The notes below the pieces were generated by a model. The model saw only the letters and a list, made by a program, of their open reading frames with translations. It was not told where the DNA came from and made no database searches. Shown in pieces: positions 25,523 to 33,200 of a DNA stretch of 64,000 nucleotides. Source of the stretch: Propionibacteriaceae bacterium (GTDB taxonomy: Bacteria > Actinomycetota > Actinomycetes > Propionibacteriales > Propionibacteriaceae); assembly GCA_905372155.1 (NCBI GenBank), contig CAJPNZ010000004.1:1-64000 (forward strand), written 5' to 3'. The translations under genes and the position numbers were made by a program. Position 1 is the first letter of the stretch. Each line of letters begins with the position of its first letter.

Positions 25523-27424
25523 ATGTCCTTGCTCACCGAGATCGGTGGCCCGCGTGACCTGCGAACGCTCTCGCGCCGCCAGCTGACAAGCCTCGCATCT
25601 GAGATCCGCGGCTTTCTGATCAACCGGGTCAGTCGCACTGGTGGGCACCTCGGGCCGAATCTCGGTGTCGTCGAACTCACCCTGGGTATTCACCGGGTCT
25701 TCAACTCGCCCCACGATCCGATCATCTTCGACACCGGGCACCAGTCCTATGTCCACAAGATCCTGACCGGCCGGGCCGAGGGTTTCGAGCATCTCCGGCA
25801 GCGGGGAGGCCTGTCCGGCTACCCGTCCCGTTCCGAGTCCGAGCACGACTGGGTCGAGAACTCGCACGCCTCAACAGCCCTGTCCTGGGCCGAGGGACTG
25901 GCCAAGGGGTTTCGCCTGCGCGGTGAGAAGCGCACAGTGGTCGTGGTGGTCGGTGACGGAGCATTGACGGGTGGTATGGCGTGGGAGGCGCTGAACAACA
26001 TAGCGGCCCAACCCGACCTGAGGATCGTGATCGTCGTCAACGACAACGGCCGTTCCTACACCCCGACGGTCGGCGGGCTCGCCAAGCACTTGGCCGGATT
26101 GCGTACCGATCGACGGTATGAGCGGACGCTGAGTCTCATCAAGAACTGGCTCCACCGGACCCCGGTTCTGGGACGTCCCGCCTACGACCTGCTGCACGGC
26201 TTCAAAACCGGGGTCAAGGACGTTCTCGCACCGCAGGGAATGTTCTCCGACCTGGGCTTGAAGTACACGGGCCCCATAGATGGACACGACATTCGTGCGG
26301 TCATCGGGCATCTTGAGCAGGCACGACAATTCGAGGGTCCTGTCCTGGTCCATGCCATCACCCGCAAGGGCAAGGGTTTCAAGGCTGCCGAGGAATACGA
26401 GAAGGATCAGTTCCACGCCATCGGAAGGATCGATGAGGTCACCGGACAGCCGCTGAGCGACGCCGTTCAGGCCACATGGACCGATGCCTTCGGTGATGCC
26501 ATGGTCCGGATCGGGGAGCGTAGAACGGACGTGGTGGCCATCACGGCCGCCATGCTGCATCCGACGGGACTCAACAGGTTCGCTGCGGCCTTCCCGGATC
26601 GGGTCTTCGACGTCGGCATCGCCGAGCAACATGCCGTCGTCTCTGCTGCCGGGCTGGCCAGGGCAGGAGTGCATCCCGTTGTCGCCGTGTACGCCACTTT
26701 CCTGAATCGGGCTTTCGACCAGATTCTGATGGATGTGGCCCTTCACGGCGCCGGCGTCACTTTTGCACTCGACCGGGCCGGGGTGACCGGGACCGACGGC
26801 CCGAGTCACAACGGTGTGTGGGATCTCTCGATGCTGGGGCTCGTACCAACCATGGAGATTGCGGCCCCGAGGGACCAGCCTCGGCTTGTCGCGGCGCTGG
26901 AACGGGCGGTCACGGTCCAAGACGTTCCGACCGTGTTGCGATACTCGAAGGAACGTCTCCCCAGCGAGATACCTGCAATCGCGTGCCGCGGCGAGGGGCG
27001 CGATCAGGTCGATCTGCTTCGCCTGGACACCGATGCCGGCATCCTGATCGTGGGGTATGGACAGTTCGCGGGAATTGGACTCGGGGTGGCGGAAAAGCTT
27101 GCCGCGGAGGGGGTGCCGTGCACGGTGGCGGATCCTGCTTGGTGCATTCCACTCAGCCCCGAGCTGGTTCGGTTGGCCCAGGAACACGAGATGGTCGTGA
27201 GTATTGAGGACAATTTGGTTGCCGGAGGTCTGGGGGAAAGGCTGCTCGTCCGGCTTGCCGGGACCGGGCCACAGGTCCTCATCTTCGGTGTCAGGCATGG
27301 GTTCCTCGCTCAGGGGACCAGGGAGGAGGTTCTGGAGGATCTTGGATTGACAGCGCGTGACATCGCCCGTCATGTGCTGGAAACGATGCTTCGGAGACGA
27401 GCGGAAATCACCCAGCCGGTCTGA
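25523..27424 (+). CDS. dxs: 1-deoxy-D-xylulose-5-phosphate synthase
   Basis: A 633-residue thiamine-diphosphate enzyme that condenses pyruvate and glyceraldehyde 3-phosphate, the first step of the MEP isoprenoid pathway. The ThDP/Mg site is GDGALTGGMAWEALNNIA; FDVGIAEQHAVVSAAGLARAG carries the catalytic glutamate, and DRAGVTGTDGPSHNG the second-domain active-site segment. The ATG at 25523 begins MSLLTEIGGPRDLR, the normal N-terminus; a longer upstream frame was rejected. It is convergent with rnd, 39 bp apart. Confidence 0.95.
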   Translation: MSLLTEIGGPRDLRTLSRRQLTSLASEIRGFLINRVSRTGGHLGPNLGVVELTLGIHRVFNSPHDPIIFDTGHQSYVHKILTGRAEGFEHLRQRGGLSGYPSRSESEHDWVENSHASTALSWAEGLAKGFRLRGEKRTVVVVVGDGALTGGMAWEALNNIAAQPDLRIVIVVNDNGRSYTPTVGGLAKHLAGLRTDRRYERTLSLIKNWLHRTPVLGRPAYDLLHGFKTGVKDVLAPQGMFSDLGLKYTGPIDGHDIRAVIGHLEQARQFEGPVLVHAITRKGKGFKAAEEYEKDQFHAIGRIDEVTGQPLSDAVQATWTDAFGDAMVRIGERRTDVVAITAAMLHPTGLNRFAAAFPDRVFDVGIAEQHAVVSAAGLARAGVHPVVAVYATFLNRAFDQILMDVALHGAGVTFALDRAGVTGTDGPSHNGVWDLSMLGLVPTMEIAAPRDQPRLVAALERAVTVQDVPTVLRYSKERLPSEIPAIACRGEGRDQVDLLRLDTDAGILIVGYGQFAGIGLGVAEKLAAEGVPCTVADPAWCIPLSPELVRLAQEHEMVVSIEDNLVAGGLGERLLVRLAGTGPQVLIFGVRHGFLAQGTREEVLEDLGLTARDIARHVLETMLRRRAEITQPV

Positions 27425-27463
27425 GGCGTCGCGTTCGGCTGAGGAACAACCGGCCGGAGAGCG

Positions 27464-28675
27464 TCAAAGATATTTTGTGAGGAGCGGAAGGAGCAGATCG
27501 ACCTGCCAGTTCCGGGAACCGACTTCCAGGAGAACGGCCCGGGGATCTCTGCCATCCTCCCAGGCGTGGATGAAGGCCTGGAGGGTTGCAGAAGGTGCTA
27601 TGAGGCTGGGCTGAATACCGAGTTCGCCGGCCAGGGCGTCGACATCTGCGCGGATCTTCCTCCAAAGTTCCCAGCGTTCTGGGTTGTTGCGTTCCCAGGA
27701 GCGCGGCTGCGGCATGCCGCTTGGCTCCGGGCGGCGCGATGGGTAATCGGAGGGGGACAGCTGCAACACGGATTGAAGCGCACGAGCCCAGTTGGCTCGG
27801 TACCGCCCGGCACTGCGTGTGGTGAATCCGGGGATTCTGGAAAGCGAGGGAGCATCCGGGATTGGGCCTTCCGGGGTGAGTCCTGAGGCGAATTCGACGA
27901 TTGCCGCGTCAGTGAGGATCCGGGAAGGCGGGCGGTCCCGGTTTCGTGCCACGAGATCTCGCTCCTGCCAGAGTGCTCGTGCCACGGCCAGCTGTTTCGG
28001 GTGTTTCAAACCTTGGATGCCTGACAGCCGACGCCAGGGCTCCTTCCGCGGCGCGGGTGGCGTGGAGAAGCTCCGCAGAATGTGAATGAACTCCTCCTCG
28101 GCCCAGGCGATGCGATTCCTGGCGACGAGCTCCGCATGCAGGACATCGGCCAGCTCGATCAGGTAATCGACATCCAGCGCTGCGTAGATCAACCACGACA
28201 TCGGTAGTGGGCGAATTGCCCAGTTGTCCGCCGAATGTGCCTTGCGCAGTCGGATGCCCAGTTTTGCATCGAGAAGAGCAGCGAGACCGACCGCCGGAGC
28301 TCCGAGAAGGCGTCCCGCCAGCTCGGTATCGAACAACACGGGGGGGCGGATACCTACATCCACCATGCAGGGAAGGTCCTGTGAGGCCGCATGGATGATC
28401 CACGGGGCTTCGGCGCAGGCATCGACGAGCCGGCCGAGGTTTGTGTCCCCGTCCTGCTCGAGGGCTATGGGGTCCACCAACCAAGTACCGGATCCTTCAC
28501 GTCGCATCTGGAAAAGATAGGCCTTGGGCCAGTATCGGTGGCCGTGGGCACGTTCCGCGTCGAACGCAACAGGACCGCTGCCGGAGCTCAAGGAATCAAG
28601 ACAGGCATCGAATGCTTCGGGGGTGTCCACCAAGAGACGCAGTGGTTCTCGCGGATACTCGATGAACTGGCTCAT
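27464..28675 (-). CDS. rnd: Ribonuclease D
   Basis: A 403-residue 3'-5' exoribonuclease of the DEDD family acting in tRNA and stable RNA 3'-end processing. The exonuclease motifs are VAFDAERAHGHRY (Exo I), IIHAASQDLPCM and LFDTELAGRLLG (Exo II), and YAALDVDYLIEL (Exo III). An HRDC domain follows (HPKQLAVARALWQERDLVAR), with a second helical region at the C-terminus. It overlaps the DUF3000 gene by 4 bases, the conserved actinobacterial DUF3000-rnd pair upstream of dxs. Confidence 0.93.
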   Translation of the reverse strand: MSQFIEYPREPLRLLVDTPEAFDACLDSLSSGSGPVAFDAERAHGHRYWPKAYLFQMRREGSGTWLVDPIALEQDGDTNLGRLVDACAEAPWIIHAASQDLPCMVDVGIRPPVLFDTELAGRLLGAPAVGLAALLDAKLGIRLRKAHSADNWAIRPLPMSWLIYAALDVDYLIELADVLHAELVARNRIAWAEEEFIHILRSFSTPPAPRKEPWRRLSGIQGLKHPKQLAVARALWQERDLVARNRDRPPSRILTDAAIVEFASGLTPEGPIPDAPSLSRIPGFTTRSAGRYRANWARALQSVLQLSPSDYPSRRPEPSGMPQPRSWERNNPERWELWRKIRADVDALAGELGIQPSLIAPSATLQAFIHAWEDGRDPRAVLLEVGSRNWQVDLLLPLLTKYL

Positions 28676-29244
28676 GAGCGCCCCGGGAACTGCACCACCC
28701 CACGGGGCAGAGGGGGGCGTCCTGAGATGTGCCCGAGGAGATCCTGCCAGGCCTTGAGATGGACGGTCATCTTGTGATGATTGTCCAGGATCGGTGTCCA
28801 GGAAGCCCTGACCTCCACCTCGGCCTGGTGCGTCGCGAGTTCCCCGAAACCACGGCCGTAGGATGCTGTCACGGTTCCGGCCAAGGCGCGGTGAGCAGCC
28901 CCATGCTTGGTGAGTGCCTCAGCCAACCACGACCATGCGGCCTCTGGTAGTAAAGGATCGGTGACCATTTCCTGGTCCACCTCGGCCCGCACGTAGGAGA
29001 CCAAACGGAAACGCCCCTCCCAGTTCTCGTTGCCGGCGGGATCGTGCAGCAGTATCAACCGCCCGGTGCCCAGCTCCTCGTCGCCCTCCATGAAGTCCAG
29101 TGCCATGGCCACGGAGAACGGGGCAATCCGTTGGGGAGACCCGATCTCCTCAGCCCTGATCCCTGAACGCCACTGCATGCTGGCAAATTCTTCCAGGGCA
29201 TGCTGGAACTCGGGGTCGGCCATGGTGGGCGGAGCTAGGGTCAC
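28672..29244 (-). CDS. DUF3000 family protein
   Basis: A 190-residue actinobacterial protein of unknown function. Blocks such as RIAPFSVAMALDF, GRLILLHDPAGNENWEGRFR and VEVRASWTPI match DUF3000. It is translationally coupled to rnd through a TCAT overlap, which hints at a role linked to RNA processing. The GTG at 29244 is used because TAGGCT stands 7 bases upstream; the ATG seven codons later is an alternative without a better signal. Confidence 0.83.
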   Translation of the reverse strand: MTLAPPTMADPEFQHALEEFASMQWRSGIRAEEIGSPQRIAPFSVAMALDFMEGDEELGTGRLILLHDPAGNENWEGRFRLVSYVRAEVDQEMVTDPLLPEAAWSWLAEALTKHGAAHRALAGTVTASYGRGFGELATHQAEVEVRASWTPILDNHHKMTVHLKAWQDLLGHISGRPPLPRGVVQFPGRS

Positions 29245-29251
29245 GGAAGTG

Positions 29252-29257
29252 AGCCTA
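29252..29257 (-). promoter_or_regulatory. Putative -10 element of DUF3000-rnd, leaderless
   Basis: TAGGCT on the minus strand, 7 bases before the GTG start of the DUF3000 gene. Confidence 0.45.
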
Positions 29258-29695
29258 TGTGGCTTCTCCCGAGCTGGTTTGATGGCGCGCCGGAGCGAGG
29301 CGCAAGCAGATGGAGTTTATGCAATATCTCTCGTCGGTGGGGGTGGGGTATCCCTCGCCTCGGAAGACATGCCCCAGGTGAGAATTGCAGGCCGCGCACC
29401 GAACCTCGACACGGGGCGGCCCGGGAATGGAGTGGTCTTCCAGGTAGATGACCCGATCCTCTGCGAGGGGTTCGAAGAAGCTGGGCCAACCGCAGTGGGA
29501 GGAAAATTTCGCCTCACTGCGGAACAGCTCGGTCCCACAAGCCCTGCATTCGTACACCCCCTCGGCACTGGTATCCGTGTATTCACCCGTGAAGGGGGCC
29601 TCCGTGCCCGATTCTCGCAGCACGTGATACTCGAGATCGCTCAGACGGGTTTGCCATTCCTGGTCGGGGAGGTCGAGAGGAAAGTTGCTGGTCAT
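29255..29695 (-). CDS. msrB: Peptide methionine (R)-S-oxide reductase
   Basis: A 146-residue MsrB that reduces methionine R-sulfoxide in proteins. The zinc is held by YECRACGTEL and EVRCAACNSHLGHVF, and the catalytic cysteine is in RYCINSICLRL. The family blocks HCGWPSF and VFRGEGYPTP are intact. The ATG at 29695 was chosen by family length (EWQTRLSDLEYHVLRESGTE near the N-terminus) and a GAGGA upstream. Its start overlaps the stop of the upstream CbiX-like gene by 4 bases. Confidence 0.94.
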   Translation of the reverse strand: MTSNFPLDLPDQEWQTRLSDLEYHVLRESGTEAPFTGEYTDTSAEGVYECRACGTELFRSEAKFSSHCGWPSFFEPLAEDRVIYLEDHSIPGPPRVEVRCAACNSHLGHVFRGEGYPTPTDERYCINSICLRLAPARHQTSSGEAT

Positions 29696-30456
29696 GTTCC
29701 ATCCTCGTGAGGGTCGATGTCGAGCAGTCGCATGGCGGCAAAGGCGTAGCGGGCCAGGATCAGTTCGGTCACTCGTGGGTCCTCGGTTATCGGAGGGGTG
29801 ACGGCCAAGGCCCCCGCCCTGATCGCCGCTTGCTGATGAGCGCGGAAAACAGGACCGGAGGTCAGGAACAGGGAGCCGACAGCTATGTGCCGACGTCCTT
29901 GGCCGCGCAGCGCGCCTATGGCGAGGCCAGTGGCGCGACCGCTGATGTCGTTCTGGGCGAGTTGCACCGGAAGTTTGTGATGCGCGCCCCATTGCCGGGC
30001 TCGTCGGGCCAGTAGTGAGTTGCCCCTGTGATCCCCGCCGTCAGGGCAGGCCAGAACCAGGGCATCGACCTCGACGGCGTTTGCGCGGTGAAGCGCTCCG
30101 CGCAGTTTGGCATCCAGAACATTCAGCAGATCGATGTCCGGGCCGATGGGGCGTGCGATCACGATGCCCAGATCGGGGTTGGCAGCGCCAACCTCATCGC
30201 GGGCATGGGACAGGACGGGGGAGTGCTCGGTTGCTGAAACCAGGTCCATCGGGACCATCGCGATCTCCTCCACCCCGGTGGCGGCCAGGGCAGCAACTGC
30301 CTCGTGCACCGTTGGGGTGCTGCTGTTCAGAAGTCCGAGGGCGACGTGAAGATCGGGTCGCAGGCGATGGAGGTGGTCGATCACAACGTCCAGAGAGGTT
30401 CGGACGGCAGGATCATCGTCGCCTCGTGCGACGAGCACGATGGCTGGTGCCGACAT
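29692..30456 (-). CDS. CbiX/sirohydrochlorin-chelatase-like protein with altered active site
   Basis: A 254-residue protein with the two-lobed CbiX/SirB fold: an N-terminal strand-loop APAIVLVARGDDDPAVRT, then STPTVHEAVAALAATGVEEI and VDALVLACPDGGDHRGNSLL. In chelatases the first loop reads AHGS/RDP, with a metal-binding histidine; here that residue is Arg11. Another His pair (EHSPVLSH) remains. It may be a chelatase with a different metal site or a non-catalytic relative. AAGGAGGAGAGGT directly before the ATG at 30456 is the strongest ribosome-binding site in the window. It is co-translated with msrB. Confidence 0.7.
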   Translation of the reverse strand: MSAPAIVLVARGDDDPAVRTSLDVVIDHLHRLRPDLHVALGLLNSSTPTVHEAVAALAATGVEEIAMVPMDLVSATEHSPVLSHARDEVGAANPDLGIVIARPIGPDIDLLNVLDAKLRGALHRANAVEVDALVLACPDGGDHRGNSLLARRARQWGAHHKLPVQLAQNDISGRATGLAIGALRGQGRRHIAVGSLFLTSGPVFRAHQQAAIRAGALAVTPPITEDPRVTELILARYAFAAMRLLDIDPHEDGT

Positions 30457-30500
30457 ACCTCTCCTCCTTGCGGCTGACTGGCTTTCGTGAGGAGCATCGG

Positions 30501-30572
30501 TGGGCGATGGCGGTTTCGAACCGCCGACCTCTTCGGTGTGAACGAAGCGCGCTACCACTGCGCCAATCGCCC
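30501..30572 (-). tRNA. tRNA-Val (CAC)
   Basis: A 72-nt cloverleaf on the minus strand: acceptor GGGCGAT/ATCGCCC, D-arm GGCGCAGTGGTAGCGC, anticodon stem CTTCG/CGAAG with loop TTCACAC (anticodon CAC), T-arm GGCGGTTCGAAACCGCC, discriminator A. The terminal CCA is not encoded. A second tRNA-Val with anticodon GAC lies at 32611-32682. Confidence 0.95.
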
Positions 30573-30584
30573 GTGCGGTCTGCC

Positions 30585-30614
30585 ACTTTAGCGCACCTTC
30601 CAAGAAGGCGCCAA
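30585..30614 (-). promoter_or_regulatory. Promoter of tRNA-Val(CAC)
   Basis: On the minus strand TTGGCG (30614-30609) and TAAAGT (30590-30585) are 18 bp apart; transcription would start a few bases before the mature tRNA 5' end at 30572. Confidence 0.5.
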
Positions 30615-30827
30615 CCACGAGGATTCCCCGGTTTCATTATCAACAAGGCAACATGCAACGTCGTGGGGCCGGAACGGCAACAGATCAGTTGAGCGTCTGC
30701 CGTGCCGGAGTCGTGAGGCCGGGAAGAGTGAGGCGGTTCGGTGTGCCGTCATGGGGTCAAGCTCGACGGAGCACGCTCGTGGAATCTCTAAAGTGGATTT
30801 GTTCGCCGAATTCTTGGAGGTGTGGCC

Positions 30828-32306
30828 ATGGAGGCCGTTTCCGTAGAAAACTCTTTGGTGGCGAGGGCGCTCGCCACCGCCCCGACCGGGGTTTTCATCA
30901 ACGGCACTTGGCGCGAGGCCCGGGGTGATGGGGAGTTCGATGTCATCAATCCGGCGACGGGGAATGTGATCACCCGGGTCGCCGACGCGGATGCCGAAGA
31001 TGGTCTGGCTGCGCTGGAGGCCGCGGCCGCGGCCCAGGAGAGCTGGGCCCGCACGGCACCGCGGGCCCGTGCGGAACTGCTCCGAAACCTGTTCGAGATC
31101 GTCGTGGAACGCGCGGAGGAGTTCGCGGTCCTGATGACCATCGAGATGGGGAAGCCCCTGGCCGAGGCGCGCGGTGAAGTGGCGTACGGGGCCGAGTTCC
31201 TCCGCTGGTTCTCCGAGGAGGCGGTGCGCCTGAACGGCCGCTATTCCACGACCCCCGAGGGCGGCCTGAGGGTGATCACCATGCCTCGTCCCGTCGGTCC
31301 GGTCCTGGCCATCACCCCGTGGAACTTTCCTCTGGCGATGGCCACCCGCAAGCTCGGCCCAGCGTTGGCGGCCGGCTGTTCCGGTGTCCTGAAGCCGTCG
31401 AAGCTGACCCCTCTGACCGCCCTCGCCTTCGCCGAGGCATGCCGGCTGGCCGGTGTTCCAAACGGCGTGGTCAACGTGGTTCCCACCTCGTCCTCCGCCG
31501 CCCTGACCAAGCCCCTGCTCGGGGATCCGAGGCTGCGGAAGCTTTCCTTCACGGGATCCACCGATGTGGGCAAGAGGTTGCTTCGCGAGGCCGCTGACAA
31601 CGTGCTGCGGACCTCGATGGAACTCGGGGGCTGCGCCCCGTTCATCGTCTTCGGCGATGCGGACCTGGATCGCGCGGTGGCGGCCGCGAAATCCGCGAAA
31701 CTGCGGAACATGGGTGAGGCCTGCAACGCCGCGAACCGGTTCTACGTCTCCCGGGAACTGGTCGACGAGTTCGCCGCGCGGCTCGCCGCCGAGTTCGAGG
31801 GGCTGGTCGTGGGTGATGGGCTCGATCCGGCGACCGACATCGGTCCCATCATCACATCCGGGCAGCGGCAGCGCCTCCGGGGACTCGTGGAGGGAGCTCG
31901 TGAACGCGGTGCCCGGGTGCTCACGGGAGGCGAGGATGTCACAGGTCCGGGATACTTCTACCGCCCGACCGTGCTGACCGTCGCAGACCCCGGGGAGCCC
32001 GTGGTCTGCGAAGAGCTGTTCGGGCCCGTGGCCCCGGTGGTGCCCTTCGATTCCGAGGAACAGGTACTCACCTGGGCGAACTCCTCGCCGGTCGGGCTGG
32101 CCGCCTACGTTCACACGGGAGACATCGACCGCGCGTTGCGGATGTCGGAGCGACTCGAGGTCGGCATGACCGGGATCAATTCCGCCGCGATCTCCAACCC
32201 GGCTGCCCCGTTCGGCGGGGTCAAACACTCGGGGCTGGGCCGCGAGGGCGGCTCTGAGGGCATCGCCGAGTACCTGGAGACCATCTACGTCGGAATCCCC
32301 GTTTGA
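30828..32306 (+). CDS. gabD: NAD(P)-dependent succinate-semialdehyde dehydrogenase
   Basis: A 492-residue aldehyde dehydrogenase. Motifs: ITPWNFPLAMATRKLGPALA, SFTGSTDVGKRL (cofactor), MELGGCAPFI (general base Glu265) and NMGEACNAANRFYV (nucleophile Cys299). These match actinobacterial succinate-semialdehyde dehydrogenases, which oxidise SSA to succinate at the end of GABA or alpha-ketoglutarate shunts; other aldehydes are possible. The ATG at 30828 is 7 bases after TTGGAGG; the GTG two codons earlier is too close to it. The 255-bp gap upstream holds the divergent tRNA-Val promoter and nothing else clear. No GABA transaminase gene is nearby. Confidence 0.87.
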   Translation: MEAVSVENSLVARALATAPTGVFINGTWREARGDGEFDVINPATGNVITRVADADAEDGLAALEAAAAAQESWARTAPRARAELLRNLFEIVVERAEEFAVLMTIEMGKPLAEARGEVAYGAEFLRWFSEEAVRLNGRYSTTPEGGLRVITMPRPVGPVLAITPWNFPLAMATRKLGPALAAGCSGVLKPSKLTPLTALAFAEACRLAGVPNGVVNVVPTSSSAALTKPLLGDPRLRKLSFTGSTDVGKRLLREAADNVLRTSMELGGCAPFIVFGDADLDRAVAAAKSAKLRNMGEACNAANRFYVSRELVDEFAARLAAEFEGLVVGDGLDPATDIGPIITSGQRQRLRGLVEGARERGARVLTGGEDVTGPGYFYRPTVLTVADPGEPVVCEELFGPVAPVVPFDSEEQVLTWANSSPVGLAAYVHTGDIDRALRMSERLEVGMTGINSAAISNPAAPFGGVKHSGLGREGGSEGIAEYLETIYVGIPV

Positions 32307-32315
32307 GGCCCGCGG

Positions 32316-32348
32316 GTGTTTCAGTCCTGGCCAGTGGGGCTGAAACAC
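32316..32348 (+). terminator. gabD terminator
   Basis: GTGTTTCAG (32316-32324) and CTGAAACAC (32340-32348) are perfect 9-base arms around a 15-base loop, beginning 10 bases after the gabD stop. Confidence 0.7.
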
Positions 32349-32365
32349 TCATTGGCGGGTGAAAC

Positions 32366-32395
32366 TTGCATCCGCTCGAAACCCTGCGCTAGTGT
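32366..32395 (+). promoter_or_regulatory. Promoter of the tRNA-Gly/Cys/Val cluster
   Basis: TTGCAT (32366-32371) and TAGTGT (32390-32395), 18 bp apart, lie about 50 bases before tRNA-Gly. Confidence 0.5.
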
Positions 32396-32447
32396 TCTCT
32401 ACGCGCCGAACGAGGCAGCCCGAAGGGGAGGTCAGGGGAAAGCGCGT

Positions 32448-32520
32448 GCGGACGTGGCTCAGTTGGTAGAGCATCACCTTGCCAAGGTGAGGGTCGCGAG
32501 TTCGAATCTCGTCGTCCGCT
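32448..32520 (+). tRNA. tRNA-Gly (GCC)
   Basis: A 73-nt cloverleaf: acceptor GCGGACG/CGTCCGC, anticodon stem TCACC/GGTGA with loop TTGCCAA (anticodon GCC), T-arm with GAGTTCGAATCTC, discriminator T. CCA is not encoded. First gene of a three-tRNA cluster. Confidence 0.96.
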
Positions 32521-32538
32521 CGGAGACATGTTCCACTC

Positions 32539-32609
32539 GGTGGAGTGGCCGAGAGGCGAGGCAACGGACTGCAAATCCGTGTACACGGGTTCGAATCCCG
32601 TCTCCACCT
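32539..32609 (+). tRNA. tRNA-Cys (GCA)
   Basis: A 71-nt cloverleaf: acceptor GGTGGAG/CTCCACC, anticodon loop CTGCAAA (anticodon GCA) on stem ACGGA/TCCGT, T-arm GGGTTCGAATCCC, discriminator T. It follows tRNA-Gly by 18 bases. Confidence 0.96.
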
Positions 32610-32610
32610 C

Positions 32611-32682
32611 GGGCGGTTGGCGCAGTGGTAGCGCGCTTCCTTGACACGGAAGAGGTCGCCAGTTCAAACCTGGCATCGCCCA
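32611..32682 (+). tRNA. tRNA-Val (GAC)
   Basis: A 72-nt cloverleaf: acceptor GGGCGGT/ATCGCCC (one G-U pair), anticodon stem CTTCC/GGAAG with loop TTGACAC (anticodon GAC), T-loop TTCAAAC, discriminator A. One base separates it from tRNA-Cys, so the three are processed from one transcript. Confidence 0.96.
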
Positions 32683-32730
32683 CGAAATACACCGGGCTCA
32701 GCGAGCTCGGGTTTTCATCTGGAGGCTCCC

Positions 32731-33027
32731 GTGAGCAAGTCAAAGCTGATGAACAACGCAGCCAGGTCCCGGTTCGAACTGCTGATCGACGAGCGCGTGG
32801 CCACTTACATCGATTACATGGACCATGGCTACGCGCTGGAATTGACCCACACCGTCACCGAACCGGAATTCAGGGGCAGGGGATTGGCGGGGGAACTGGC
32901 CGACTTCGCCCTGATCTGGATCGAGGCCGAGGAGAAACGAGTCATCCCCACCTGTGCCTTCGTCGCCGAACGCATGGCGAAGAAACCCGAGTTCACCCAC
33001 CTGGCGGCAAGATCCCCCCATCCATGA
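32731..33027 (+). CDS. Small GNAT-family N-acetyltransferase (YidJ type)
   Basis: A 98-residue single-domain acetyltransferase. The acetyl-CoA loop is TEPEFRGRGLAGELADFALI (R/Q-x-x-G-x-G/A), followed by VIPTCAFVAERMAKKPEF, exactly the layout of the short Acetyltransf_CG family. Substrate unknown. A GTG start is used because GGAGG lies 5 bases upstream. It stands alone between the tRNA cluster and thrS; the 173 bp that follow show no T-box or other leader element. Confidence 0.85.
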   Translation: MSKSKLMNNAARSRFELLIDERVATYIDYMDHGYALELTHTVTEPEFRGRGLAGELADFALIWIEAEEKRVIPTCAFVAERMAKKPEFTHLAARSPHP

Positions 33028-33200
33028 TCACGACCCACAACGCCACGAACCAGTCCGGACGCCGCTTCCCGGAGCCCGGGTGACCTTTCCGCTGGCTGGC
33101 GTGACCTCAAGACGAGGGAGCTGTCCGGGCGCGAACCTTTAACGCGTCATGCCCGGCTGGTGGCAGAATGAGCGGGTCGCCCAGTGAAAGGAACGCGCAC

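Noticed and set aside
32448..32682. Integration site at the tRNA cluster
   Set aside because: No repeat of a tRNA 3' end, no integrase and no change in composition nearby.
33028..33200. T-box leader before thrS
   Set aside because: No GGTGG-ACCGCG T-box or specifier hairpin; GGTGGCAG alone is not enough.
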